Below, piece after piece: positions 1 through 5,745 of a stretch of DNA of 10,440 nucleotides (its first letter is position 1; every line of letters starts with the position of its first letter). The stretch lies in assembly GCA_002452515.1 (NCBI GenBank), contig DKEN01000102.1:2568-13007 (forward strand), in the 5' to 3' direction. Position numbers and translations under genes: made by a program. A model generated the notes under the pieces. It was not told where the DNA came from. It made no database searches and worked only from the letters and a program-made list of their open reading frames with translations. This stretch comes from Spartobacteria bacterium UBA6821. GTDB taxonomy: Bacteria > Verrucomicrobiota > Verrucomicrobiia > Chthoniobacterales > UBA6821.

Positions 1-635
1 CCATCGCCTTTCAGACCTGCACTGACTAGTTCAGCGGTCATTGTGTCATAGATATCGAGCAGGAGGGTATTTGAATCAGAGGGGGCCTTCTGGAGCAGCA
101 AATCAGGGATAGAAGGTGGTGTTCCTCCACGGAGATACGAGGCTGGAATCACGGCAAACGTGGCTTCCGGCTCGGATAATTTCCCAAGCCCGTGCAGCAG
201 CCATTCTGGAAACTCGACGATCCGTGATCCGGCAGTGGGACTCTTTCCGTTGTAATATTGACGCAGAAGGATTGCTTGAGCCAGTGTCGATGAAACCGCT
301 CCTGAATCGAGTTCCCCTGGAGAGAAATCAACCTGGATTTTAGGAAGGCTCCCTTCCACGGAGTCAACACTCAGAGAGGCACGATCCTGAAAGTTGTCAT
401 TTTCGTCATGAAGCACCACAACCACAGGTGGAGCACCGCTGGAAGGATAGTCAGTAAGTTGTTCGAACTGCTTTTCGAAGCCGGAAAGTCTCCTTGAAAA
501 CCGTTCACTGAGACTAGAGGATGTGCCATTCAGCGAAAACGCTCCATCGGGAGAGATGGAAAGTGGTTTTGTCTGAGCCCTCCCAGAAAAAAAAAGGGTG
601 ATCCCAAAAGCGATAATCAGGGAGATCCTACGCAT
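1..635 (-). CDS. Secreted protein of unknown function, possible degenerate peptidase-MA-like fold (C-terminus outside window)
   Basis: An open frame runs leftward from the ATG at 633-635 to the window edge without a stop, giving 211 residues of an incomplete protein. The N-terminus (MRRISLIIAFGITLFFSG, then RAQT) is a good Sec signal peptide with likely cleavage around residues 20-22, so the protein should be exported. The mature part has a hydrophobic strand (PPVVVVLHD, about residues 65-73) and a run near residues 113-150 that reads LAQAILLRQYY and, after a gap, FPEWLLHGLGKL. That layout resembles the helix and 'P.WL..GLA' segment that follow the HExxH helix in gluzincin or peptidase-MA proteins, but no HExxH is present, so any such relationship would be to an inactive form. 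This is inference from pattern only. The gene lies 61 bp downstream of the FmdB gene with no terminator between, so it may be the last visible gene of an asd-fmdB unit. No clear Shine-Dalgarno precedes the start. Confidence 0.72.
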   Translation of the reverse strand, partial: MRRISLIIAFGITLFFSGRAQTKPLSISPDGAFSLNGTSSSLSERFSRRLSGFEKQFEQLTDYPSSGAPPVVVVLHDENDNFQDRASLSVDSVEGSLPKIQVDFSPGELDSGAVSSTLAQAILLRQYYNGKSPTAGSRIVEFPEWLLHGLGKLSEPEATFAVIPASYLRGGTPPSIPDLLLQKAPSDSNTLLLDIYDTMTAELVSAGLKGD

Positions 636-696
636 GGGTTTGAAGAGTATCCCTGGATAACACCACATCACAAAGTGGGCATCAGGAGTCGGTTCC

Positions 697-1017
697 CTAA
701 TCCTTTTTTGAGGAGGGCTTTTTATCAACCTTTGCCGGAGTCGACTCAGTTTTGGCGGGAGCGACAGGTGCAACAGAGGCTGAATCACTCTTTGCTGCGC
801 TCTTATACCCTTCGCTTCGGTAATCCGTGATATAGAATCCCGATCCTTTGAAGATCAGTCCTGCGCCTCTTCCTATGAGGCGTTTTACCTCTCCCTTCCC
901 CCATTTCTTCATTTGGCACTTATCCTTGGGACATGTCTTAAAGGCCTCATCCTTCATCGACTGAAATGCCTCGAACCCTTTCTTGCACTTTCTGCATTCG
1001 TATTCGTAGGTCGGCAT
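697..1017 (-). CDS. FmdB-family zinc-ribbon regulatory protein
   Basis: This 106-residue protein begins MPTYEYEC, the hallmark N-terminus of the FmdB/CxxC_CxxC zinc-ribbon family (Pfam Zn-ribbon_8). Zinc ligands visible are Cys8 and Cys11 and then Cys29 and Cys34; the second pair is spaced CPKDKC rather than the commoner CPxC. The core is followed by the usual KRLIGRGAGLIFKGSGFYITDYR segment (residues about 44-66) and then a roughly 35-residue tail rich in Ala, Ser, Lys and Pro, probably disordered. The family is named for a putative regulator of formamidase expression, but its real function is unsettled and it is often found as an isolated small gene. I chose ATG 1015-1017 because MPTYEYEC is nearly invariant; the frame stays open upstream into asd but that extension is not family-like. 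It starts 13 bp after the asd stop, with no Shine-Dalgarno, so translational coupling or leaderless-type recognition is likely. Confidence 0.88.
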   Translation of the reverse strand: MPTYEYECRKCKKGFEAFQSMKDEAFKTCPKDKCQMKKWGKGEVKRLIGRGAGLIFKGSGFYITDYRSEGYKSAAKSDSASVAPVAPAKTESTPAKVDKKPSSKKD

Positions 1018-1030
1018 GAGGAGGAGCAGG

Positions 1031-2056
1031 TTACAAAAGTTCTGCAATCTGAACGGCATTGAGAGCTGCTCCCTTGAGAAGCTGGTCGCCGCAGATCCAA
1101 AAGGTCAAGGCATTGGGAAGAGCACAATCAAGCCGAAGGCGACCAACCTCGCAATCATCCTTCCCGCTCACTTCGATGGGCATGGGATAAGTGGCTGAAG
1201 CAGGATCGTCCTTGAGTTGGACGCCGGGAGCGGCGTTGAGCACTTCGCGGGCTTTTTCCAGGGAAACAGGATTTTCAAATTCCGCCGTGATGGCCACAGA
1301 ATGAGCCCGATAAACAGGCACACGCACACAGGTCACCGAGGCTGTAAAGCCCGGCAGGTGAAGAATACGGCGTCCTTCAAACTGCATCTTCATTTCCTCG
1401 CGGGTGTAACCGTCTTCAAGAAAGGAATCAACATGAGGAAGGACATTGAAAGCAATCTGATGAGGGTAAACATCCTTGACCACGGGATTCCCCAAGGAAA
1501 TCGAGGCTACCTGATCACTCAGTTCCTCAATGGCGCGTGCACCTGTTCCCGAGACAGCCTGATAACTGGAGGCAATGACCCTTGAGAGGCCAAATGCCTG
1601 ATGCAATGGATGAAGAGCCATGAGCGAAATAGCTGTGGTGCAGTTGGGATTGGCAATGATACCGGAGTGCGCCGCGACGTCAGTACCGTTGATCTCGGGA
1701 ACCACAAGCGGAACCTTTGGATCCATACGGAAAGCCGACGAGTTATCGACAACCACGGCTCCTGCCTTAACTGCATAAGGGGCAAATTCCTTGGAAATAC
1801 CTCCTCCGGCACTAAAGAGGGCTATATCGATTCCCTCGAATGAATCGGGCGTCAGGGACTCAACAAGGAATTCCTCTCCACGGAAGGCAAGTTTCTTTCC
1901 TGCTGAACGGGGAGAAGCAAGCAGGCGCAGGGAGGCTACTGGAAAGTTCCTCCGTTCAAGAACCCGGAGCATTTCAATTCCCACAGCACCAGTGGCACCG
2001 ACAATGGCGATATTCTTTGGTGTGGGGCTGGTTGTCTGCATGGCTGTCGTTGTCAT
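1031..2056 (-). CDS. asd: Aspartate-semialdehyde dehydrogenase
   Basis: The 341-residue product matches the usual length (about 330-370) of bacterial Asd, which reduces L-4-aspartyl phosphate to aspartate semialdehyde with NADPH. This is the branch point to lysine, meso-diaminopimelate, threonine and methionine in the cytosol. Visible motifs: the Rossmann glycine loop GATGAVG (20-26), VVVDNSSAFR (101-110), the active-site Cys139 in NPNCTT, YQAVSGTGARAIEEL with Gln166 (165-179), and the substrate/catalytic segment RVPVYRAH with Arg245 and His252. The C-terminus (GDQLLKGAALNAVQIAELL) is typical. Either ATG 2054-2056 or the in-frame ATG 2039-2041 could start the protein; neither has a convincing Shine-Dalgarno, and both leave the Rossmann fold intact. 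It is the first gene of a minus-strand group followed by fmdB. The L,D-transpeptidase gene diverges from it, leaving only about 20-55 bp for both promoters. Confidence 0.97.
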   Translation of the reverse strand: MTTTAMQTTSPTPKNIAIVGATGAVGIEMLRVLERRNFPVASLRLLASPRSAGKKLAFRGEEFLVESLTPDSFEGIDIALFSAGGGISKEFAPYAVKAGAVVVDNSSAFRMDPKVPLVVPEINGTDVAAHSGIIANPNCTTAISLMALHPLHQAFGLSRVIASSYQAVSGTGARAIEELSDQVASISLGNPVVKDVYPHQIAFNVLPHVDSFLEDGYTREEMKMQFEGRRILHLPGFTASVTCVRVPVYRAHSVAITAEFENPVSLEKAREVLNAAPGVQLKDDPASATYPMPIEVSGKDDCEVGRLRLDCALPNALTFWICGDQLLKGAALNAVQIAELL

Positions 2057-2110
2057 GATGGCGAAGGGTAATCATTGTCTTTTCTTCGCAGAGTCTGCAA
2101 GCATCCATGC

Positions 2111-2581
2111 ATGGCGAACCGTCTCAGACCGCTTCATCTCGTGGCCAAAGTCTCCCTTCAGCAGCTTGAACTTCTGGATCAGCAGGGAAAACACATCAAA
2201 CAGTACCCCATTTCAACGTCCCGATTTGGTTTGGGATGTGAAGAAGGGAGTTTTCGAACCCCGACGGGTCGGTTTCGGATTGCCGAGAAAATCGGAGATG
2301 GAGAGCCCGCCTGGATGATCTTCAAAGGCCGGAGCAGCACCGGTATTCTTGCGCAACAGGGAGGGGATGAGGATCTCATTTTGAGTCGTATTTTCTGGTT
2401 GGATGGACTTGATCCAGAAAACAGCAACACCCATGAACGCTATATCTACTTTCATGGAACCAATCAGGAGGAGCTGATCGGAACACCAGCCAGCCATGGA
2501 TGTATTCGCCTGCGGAATCTTGATATGATCGAACTTTTTGACCTGGTTTCGGTGGGTGATCTTGTTGAAATCACAGAGTGA
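2111..2581 (+). CDS. L,D-transpeptidase, YkuD family
   Basis: The protein has 156 residues from the ATG at 2111. The YkuD catalytic signature is complete: HGTN (His115), then IGTPASHGCIRLRNLD (123-138) with Ser128, His129, Gly130 and nucleophile Cys131. A preceding strand pattern (LDQQGKHIKQYPISTSRFGLG, then GSFRTPTGRFRIAEK, with Pro51 and Gly53) is typical of the domain. Enzymes of this family make 3-3 meso-diaminopimelate cross-links in peptidoglycan or attach lipoproteins to it, outside the cytoplasmic membrane. Unusually, I see no signal peptide or membrane anchor. A longer version beginning at TTG 2075 has an AAGGG upstream at a reasonable distance and adds twelve residues, but these do not form a signal either. 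I prefer 2111 since homologous catalytic domains begin close to this point. Exported use, moonlighting or a missed upstream start therefore remains open. The gene is single and diverges from asd. Confidence 0.9.
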   Translation: MANRLRPLHLVAKVSLQQLELLDQQGKHIKQYPISTSRFGLGCEEGSFRTPTGRFRIAEKIGDGEPAWMIFKGRSSTGILAQQGGDEDLILSRIFWLDGLDPENSNTHERYIYFHGTNQEELIGTPASHGCIRLRNLDMIELFDLVSVGDLVEITE

Positions 2582-2585
2582 AACC

Positions 2586-2613
2586 TTCCCCTAAAAATGG
2601 AAAAACAGGGGAA
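2586..2613 (+). terminator. Weak hairpin after the L,D-transpeptidase gene
   Basis: TTCCCCT (2586-2592) and AGGGGAA (2607-2613) form a 7-bp perfect stem with a 14-base A-rich loop, beginning four bases after the stop codon. There is no T-run after it, so it is not a canonical intrinsic terminator; it may stabilise the 3' end or be chance. Confidence 0.3.
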
Positions 2614-2636
2614 ATAAAAAGAATTCAGGATTTTGC

Positions 2637-2665
2637 TTTGTCCTAACGGCTCTAATTCGTAAGTT
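2637..2665 (+). promoter_or_regulatory. Possible promoter of lipoprotein copy A
   Basis: TTTGTC (2637-2642) and TAAGTT (2660-2665) are spaced by 17 bases and resemble a weak sigma-70 -35/-10 pair, which would give a leader of about 35 bases. The assignment is tentative; the strongest argument is that a terminated single-gene unit must have a promoter in this 125-bp gap. Confidence 0.25.
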
Positions 2666-2686
2666 TCCTTAATGCAACCAGCACAG

Positions 2687-2694
2687 AAAGGAGG
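2687..2694 (+). promoter_or_regulatory. Perfect Shine-Dalgarno with long spacer, copy A
   Basis: AAAGGAGG is a full anti-SD complement but ends 12 bases before the ATG at 2707, longer than the usual 5-9. Most genes in this window have no recognisable Shine-Dalgarno, so this site stands out and suggests strong translation. The same sequence and spacing are kept in copy B. Confidence 0.7.
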
Positions 2695-2706
2695 CGAAAT
2701 TATACC

Positions 2707-2820
2707 ATGACCATCACCAAGATCGCAGCAGTTGTTGCTCTCGCAGCAGCTACTCTTACCCTCGGCGCTTGTGCTCAAAAGAGCGCGCCAGTTCCTGCCA
2801 CAGCAGTTAAGAGCAAGTAA
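2707..2820 (+). CDS. Small lipoprotein, copy A (37 residues)
   Basis: The frame encodes MTITKIAAVVALAAATLTLG followed by ACAQKSAPVPATAVKSK. It has a short charged N-region, a hydrophobic core and a lipobox LGAC ending at Cys22, so signal peptidase II should leave a lipidated peptide of only 16 residues, ending in a basic KSK tail. It is probably membrane-anchored; I do not recognise a family and assign no function. Its reality is supported by the perfect Shine-Dalgarno, by a strong intrinsic terminator 44 bases after the stop, and by a second diverged copy 268 bp downstream that keeps the reading frame, lipobox and PATAVKSK tail. Differences between the copies include silent changes as well as conservative substitutions in the signal region, which argues for coding. 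Entericidin-like or other toxin-type small lipoproteins are possible analogies, but nothing specific supports that. Confidence 0.82.
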   Translation: MTITKIAAVVALAAATLTLGACAQKSAPVPATAVKSK

Positions 2821-2863
2821 GGGGAAAAGGGGGATTGTCCGGTTACGGGCAGTTCATACTTTT

Positions 2864-2899
2864 AAAAAGCCGGACCGCCAAAACGGTCCGGCTTTTTTT
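2864..2899 (+). terminator. Strong intrinsic terminator after lipoprotein copy A
   Basis: GCCGGACCG (2869-2877) pairs perfectly with CGGTCCGGC (2884-2892) around a six-base loop and is followed by seven T residues (2893-2899); A residues at 2864-2868 extend the pairing. This is a textbook rho-independent terminator that should insulate copy B from copy A. Confidence 0.95.
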
Positions 2900-2900
2900 A

Positions 2901-2929
2901 TTCATTGTTTGGAGCGAAAGAAGTATTAC
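2901..2929 (+). promoter_or_regulatory. Possible promoter of lipoprotein copy B
   Basis: Because a strong terminator precedes it, copy B needs its own start of transcription. TTCATT (2901-2906) and TATTAC (2924-2929) with a 17-base spacer is the best pair I can see between terminator A and the copy B leader. The match is weak. Confidence 0.22.
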
Positions 2930-2954
2930 GGTTCATGTCCCGCTACTAGCGCAG

Positions 2955-2962
2955 AAAGGAGG
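2955..2962 (+). promoter_or_regulatory. Perfect Shine-Dalgarno with long spacer, copy B
   Basis: AAAGGAGG is again separated by 12 bases from the ATG at 2975, and the spacer CGAAATTATACC is identical to copy A. Conservation of an unusual spacer next to changed coding bases hints that the leader matters. Confidence 0.7.
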
Positions 2963-2974
2963 CGAAATTATACC

Positions 2975-3088
2975 ATGACCATCACCAAAATCGCAGCAGT
3001 TGTTGTTCTCGCAGCAGCTAGCCTGGCACTCGGCGCTTGCTGCCACAAGCAGTGCCCTTGTCCTGCCACGGCAGTTAAAAGCAAGTAA
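2975..3088 (+). CDS. Small cysteine-rich lipoprotein, copy B (37 residues)
   Basis: This is a paralogue of copy A with the same length and the same MTITKIAAVV start and PATAVKSK end. Residues 11-20 read VLAAASLALG and the lipobox is LGAC, with predicted lipidation at Cys22. The mature segment then reads CHKQCPCP, so the 16-residue mature peptide has four Cys (22, 23, 27, 29) and one His within eight residues, where copy A has only the lipobox Cys in AQKSAPVP. A thiol-rich cluster on a membrane-anchored peptide could bind metal or form disulfides, but this is inference. The frame is open further upstream through terminator A, but that extension has no plausible start, whereas this ATG has the Shine-Dalgarno shared with copy A. 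The gene is single and ends just before a hairpin shared with the converging DNA glycosylase gene. Confidence 0.85.
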   Translation: MTITKIAAVVVLAAASLALGACCHKQCPCPATAVKSK

Positions 3089-3127
3089 GACAACAGGTTT
3101 GTAGGATACGGGAAGTTCGTATCTGTG

Positions 3128-3162
3128 AAAAGCCGGGCCGACTAGAATCGGCCCGGCTTTTC
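3128..3162. terminator. Bidirectional intrinsic terminator between lipoprotein B and the glycosylase gene
   Basis: GCCGGGCCGA (3132-3141) and TCGGCCCGGC (3148-3157) form a perfect 10-bp stem with a six-base loop. On the plus strand it is followed by TTTTCT; on the minus strand the AAAA at 3128-3131 becomes a T-run as well. It lies 10 bases beyond the stop of the minus-strand glycosylase gene and about 43 after the lipoprotein stop, so it can end both transcripts. Confidence 0.9.
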
Positions 3163-3172
3163 TCCTGCATCT

Positions 3173-3769
3173 TCATGATGCTCTCCTGCTCAACGGTTTG
3201 TGAGGAACACTCACATGGAGGTTCCCTTCAAGTAGGAATCTCCAAGGATAATCAACGGCTTGGCTGATGCCGATTCTGGTGGAAGCAACAATGCTTGGAT
3301 CGGGCTCCGTTGTCTTTTCTAAAACCCAATTTGGATGGGATAAAGGATCCAACGAGTGATGTTGACCCGTGATTCCTAACGCCTGAGTCAGCTTGGCCGG
3401 GCCGTTACAGAGGTTGGTTAAGTTCTCACATCCTCTCCTTCGTTGCATTTTCTCGATTCCCTTAAGCGGCTCGAGTGCCCGAATCAGCACAAAACCATCG
3501 CGGGTGCCTCCCTTCGTCAACAGGTTAAAAAGCCAGTGCATCCCGTAGTTGAGATAGACATAGGCTGTGCCTGCCTGATTGATTGACACGAATTCCCTAG
3601 CACTCGGCCGCCTCCATGTGTGACAGGCAGGATCCCCATCGGCTGCATACGCCTCGGTTTCCACGATCATGCCACGGCACTTTCCGAAGGTAAGTCTGCA
3701 GCCGATCAACTCGCTCGCGCAGACCACGGGATCACGCTGGAAAAAGTCACGGGTAAGTCGTTTTTCCAT
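3173..3769 (-). CDS. mpg: 3-methyladenine DNA glycosylase, AAG/MPG type
   Basis: The protein has 198 residues, normal for bacterial AAG-family enzymes. These excise alkylated purines such as 3-methyladenine, and hypoxanthine in some members, as the first step of base-excision repair. Motifs follow the human AAG order: IVETEAY (35-41) with the water-activating Glu39 and Tyr41; YVYLNYGMHWLFNLLT (70-85) with Tyr75 as the probable DNA-intercalating residue and Asn82; DGFVLIRALEP (91-101) with Arg97; then NGPAKLTQALGI (122-133) and RIGIS followed by PWRF near the C-terminus. The product is therefore likely active. It starts five bases after the stop of the Nif3-like gene, and AAGAGG lies directly against the ATG, overlapping that stop, so the two genes are probably cotranscribed and coupled. 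Its 3' end faces lipoprotein B, with a shared terminator hairpin between them. Confidence 0.94.
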   Translation of the reverse strand: MEKRLTRDFFQRDPVVCASELIGCRLTFGKCRGMIVETEAYAADGDPACHTWRRPSAREFVSINQAGTAYVYLNYGMHWLFNLLTKGGTRDGFVLIRALEPLKGIEKMQRRRGCENLTNLCNGPAKLTQALGITGQHHSLDPLSHPNWVLEKTTEPDPSIVASTRIGISQAVDYPWRFLLEGNLHVSVPHKPLSRRAS

Positions 3770-3774
3770 CCTCT

Positions 3775-4530
3775 TTACAGCCCCGTTGGATGATCAAGAA
3801 AACTCCATGGGAGGCCGGTTTTTTGGGAAAGATAGGTTGCTAGCGCCTTCACGCCAAAAGTCTCCGTGGCATAATGGCCGCAGTAGAAGAGGTTGATCCC
3901 CTCCTCCTCTGCCGCGGTATAGCTCCAGTGGGGCCCCTCGCCCGTGATGAAGGCGTCAACTCCGAGTTTCGCAGCTGACGCCACCTCACTCCCGGCCCCT
4001 CCCGTGACGACGAGAACCGTACGGATTTTTTCCGAGCCGCCGGGAGAATAATGAACGGGACCTCCGACAGCAGCTGAAATTCGCTCGGCAAGTTCATCGC
4101 GAGTCGTTGTCTTGATCTTGCCTCGTACTCCCACCAACTGCCCCTTGACGGTCAGGGCTGGTTTCACATCGGTCAGGCCTATGCTTTTTGCGAGCAAGAC
4201 GTTGTTTCCAAGCTCCAGGTGAAAATCGAGAGGCAGATGAGAACTGTAGAGAGCAAGATCGCCCTCAAAGGCGGCTTTCAGCTTCCGATAGGCAGATCCC
4301 ACAACCGGAGTGACGCCGTTCCAGAAAATCCCATGATGCACCAAGAGCAGCGTTCCCTTGACGCGGGCAGCTTCACGGATCACCTCCTCACAGGCATCCA
4401 CTGCCGCGACTAGGCGGGTGATCTTGCCTCTGTTTTCAATCTGCAGGCCGTTCACGGCACCCGGATAATCGTTGATTTCCGTAATGTTCAGGAGTTGATC
4501 GAGAGTGGTGACGAGGGTGGTGAGTTTCAT
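3775..4530 (-). CDS. Nif3/YbgI-family dinuclear metal protein (DUF34)
   Basis: The 251-residue product is the size of Escherichia coli YbgI. Nearly all expected metal ligands are at matching places: His65 and His66 in LLVHHGIFW, Asp102 in SSHLPLDFH, and His219 and Glu223 in GHYATETFGVKAL. Other family signatures are NGLQIEN near the start, VVTGGAGS (175-181) and FITGEGPHWS (194-203). Members form hexameric toroids with two metal ions per subunit. A GTP cyclohydrolase-I-like activity and metallochaperone or repair roles have been proposed for the family, but the physiological role is not settled. The gene is first in a two-gene unit with the alkyl-purine glycosylase, which makes a link to nucleotide or DNA maintenance worth considering. 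The start ATG 4528-4530 gives the normal N-terminus MKLTTLVTTLDQLL; no Shine-Dalgarno is visible. It diverges from ychF. Confidence 0.93.
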   Translation of the reverse strand: MKLTTLVTTLDQLLNITEINDYPGAVNGLQIENRGKITRLVAAVDACEEVIREAARVKGTLLLVHHGIFWNGVTPVVGSAYRKLKAAFEGDLALYSSHLPLDFHLELGNNVLLAKSIGLTDVKPALTVKGQLVGVRGKIKTTTRDELAERISAAVGGPVHYSPGGSEKIRTVLVVTGGAGSEVASAAKLGVDAFITGEGPHWSYTAAEEEGINLFYCGHYATETFGVKALATYLSQKTGLPWSFLDHPTGL

Positions 4531-4614
4531 GATAGGAAAAGACTTGAAAAAGATTTTTAAATAAAATCAACAAATGTAGTTTTTCCCCGGCCTCGGCTCA
4601 GGTAGCAAGGTTAG
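4531..4614. promoter_or_regulatory. Divergent intergenic region between the nif3-like gene and ychF
   Basis: These 84 bp are the only space between two divergent start codons and must contain both promoters. The left half is very AT-rich (TTTTTAAATAAAATC around 4553-4567), unlike the genes beside it. I see no clean -35/-10 pair on either strand. AAGG at 4606-4609 may serve as a weak Shine-Dalgarno for ychF. Confidence 0.4.
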
Positions 4615-5733
4615 ATGTTACGCGCAGGCATCGTCGGACTTCCCAATGTGGGAAAATCAACTCTCTTTAACGCTCTCACCCGAAGCCGTAAGGCCGAGGC
4701 TGCGAATTTTCCATTCTGCACCATTGAGCCGAACGTCGGTGTGGTCAATGTCCCCGACCCACGAATGGAACGACTGAGGGTTCTGGCAGCATCGGAAAAG
4801 GTCATCCCTGCGGCTATTGAGTTCGTCGATATCGCTGGCCTTGTGAAGGGAGCCAGCGAGGGGGAAGGACTCGGCAACAAGTTTCTCTCCCACATCAGGG
4901 AGGTCGATGCGATTATTCAAGTCGTCCGTTGTTTCGAGAATGAAGATATCCATCATGTTGCGGGATCTGTCGATCCGGTCCGTGATATCGAGATCATTAC
5001 CACCGAATTCATTCTGGTCGACATGGCTTCGGTGCAGAAGCGCATCGAGCGTCAGGCCAAGCCGGCCCGTACCGGAGACAAGCTTGCCAAGGCCGAGATC
5101 GAGCTTGGAGAGAAGATTCTTCCCCATCTCAATGATGGCAAACCGGCTTCCACGGCTGATCTCACAGACGAGGAGAAGAAACTCCTCTCATCTTTTTTTC
5201 TGCTGAGCTCAAAACCTGTCCTCTTTGCCGCCAATGTTCGTGAAGAGGATCTTGGTCCGCTGGAATCGGGTGATTATTCTACGAACTCCCATGTGAAGGC
5301 TGTCGAGGAATATGCAGCTACTCACCTTGGAACATCCACCGTCATCATCAGTGCACAGATTGAGAGTGAACTGGCGGAACTACCCCCGGAGGATGCCCGT
5401 GAATACCTCGCAGGGCTCGGTGTCTCTGACAGTGGGGTCGGCAAACTGATTCGTGCCGCCTATGCCCTCCTCGGACTCCGCACCTATTTCACCTACGGCC
5501 CCAAGGAAACCCGAGCCTGGACAATCCGTGCCGGTGACAAGGCCCCTGCCGCTGCCGGAGTCATCCACAGCGATTTTGAACGCGGTTTTATTGCCGCCGA
5601 GACCATGGCCTTTGCCGATCTGGACACACTAGGCTCTACTGCAAAATGTCGGGAGGCCGGCAAGTTTCGCATCGAGGGCAAGGAATACGAGGTCAAGGAT
5701 GGGGATGTGATGGAATTTCGCTTCAATGTCTGA
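4615..5733 (+). CDS. ychF: Redox-responsive, ribosome-binding ATPase of the Obg/YchF family
   Basis: The protein has 372 residues, close to the family norm of about 363-370. It contains the P-loop GLPNVGKST (8-16), the G2 region with FCTIEPNVG (34-42), the G3 motif [10 protein letters not shown] (72-81), and NVRE (207-210) in the position of NKxD. The altered G4 motif is why YchF/OLA1 proteins prefer ATP to GTP. A coiled-coil insert lies around residues 140-200. The C-terminal TGS domain (about 288-371) includes the family stretches [26 protein letters not shown] and [14 protein letters not shown]. The protein binds 70S ribosomes and is implicated in oxidative-stress control in other bacteria. 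The start ATG 4615 gives the conserved N-terminus, with AAGGT about five bases ahead. The next gene, dgt, follows after 12 bp on the same strand, so they are probably cotranscribed. Confidence 0.97.
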   Translation: MLRAGIVGLPNVGKSTLFNALTRSRKAEAANFPFCTIEPNVGVVNVPDPRMERLRVLAASEKVIPAAIEFVDIAGLVKGASEGEGLGNKFLSHIREVDAIIQVVRCFENEDIHHVAGSVDPVRDIEIITTEFILVDMASVQKRIERQAKPARTGDKLAKAEIELGEKILPHLNDGKPASTADLTDEEKKLLSSFFLLSSKPVLFAANVREEDLGPLESGDYSTNSHVKAVEEYAATHLGTSTVIISAQIESELAELPPEDAREYLAGLGVSDSGVGKLIRAAYALLGLRTYFTYGPKETRAWTIRAGDKAPAAAGVIHSDFERGFIAAETMAFADLDTLGSTAKCREAGKFRIEGKEYEVKDGDVMEFRFNV

Positions 5734-5745
5734 TCTGCTTCCTTC

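Larger units (their letters stand above)
2684..2899 (+). repeat. Tandem duplicated lipoprotein unit, copy A
   Basis: This copy comprises leader, gene and terminator. It aligns with 2952-3162 at an offset of 268 bases through the leader and gene, with a shift of a few bases in the 3' region. From the leader into the gene, 37 consecutive bases (2684-2720) are identical in the two copies, then single differences appear. Similarity resumes after the stop codon at ACGGGCAGTTCATA (copy B ACGGGAAGTTCGTA) and continues into the terminator hairpin. Upstream of 2684 the similarity stops. Confidence 0.85.
2952..3162 (+). repeat. Tandem duplicated lipoprotein unit, copy B
   Basis: This is the direct-repeat partner of 2684-2899, covering leader, gene and terminator. 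The terminator stem has the same GCCGG..CCGGC frame but different inner bases, with compensating changes on both arms, so the hairpin has been maintained by selection rather than merely inherited. Confidence 0.85.

Noticed and set aside
636..696. Possible terminator between the FmdB gene and the secreted-protein gene
   Set aside because: Only a 4-bp CCAC/GTGG pairing with no T-run is present on the minus strand; it is too weak to call.
1018..1059. Earlier start of the FmdB-family protein inside asd
   Set aside because: The family begins almost invariably with MPTYEYEC; the added residues are an out-of-frame reading of the asd C-terminus.
1791..2318. A 175-codon plus-strand frame across the asd start
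   Set aside because: It lies antisense to the asd N-terminus and then out of frame with the L,D-transpeptidase; its translation has no domain-like pattern, while both genes beside it have intact motifs.
2732..2974. Upstream extension of lipoprotein copy B
   Set aside because: The frame is open by chance through copy A and its terminator hairpin; the conserved Shine-Dalgarno and ATG at 2975 define the real start.
4657..5127. A 156-codon minus-strand frame inside ychF
   Set aside because: It is the complement of conserved GTPase-domain codons, with low-complexity translation and no start signal.
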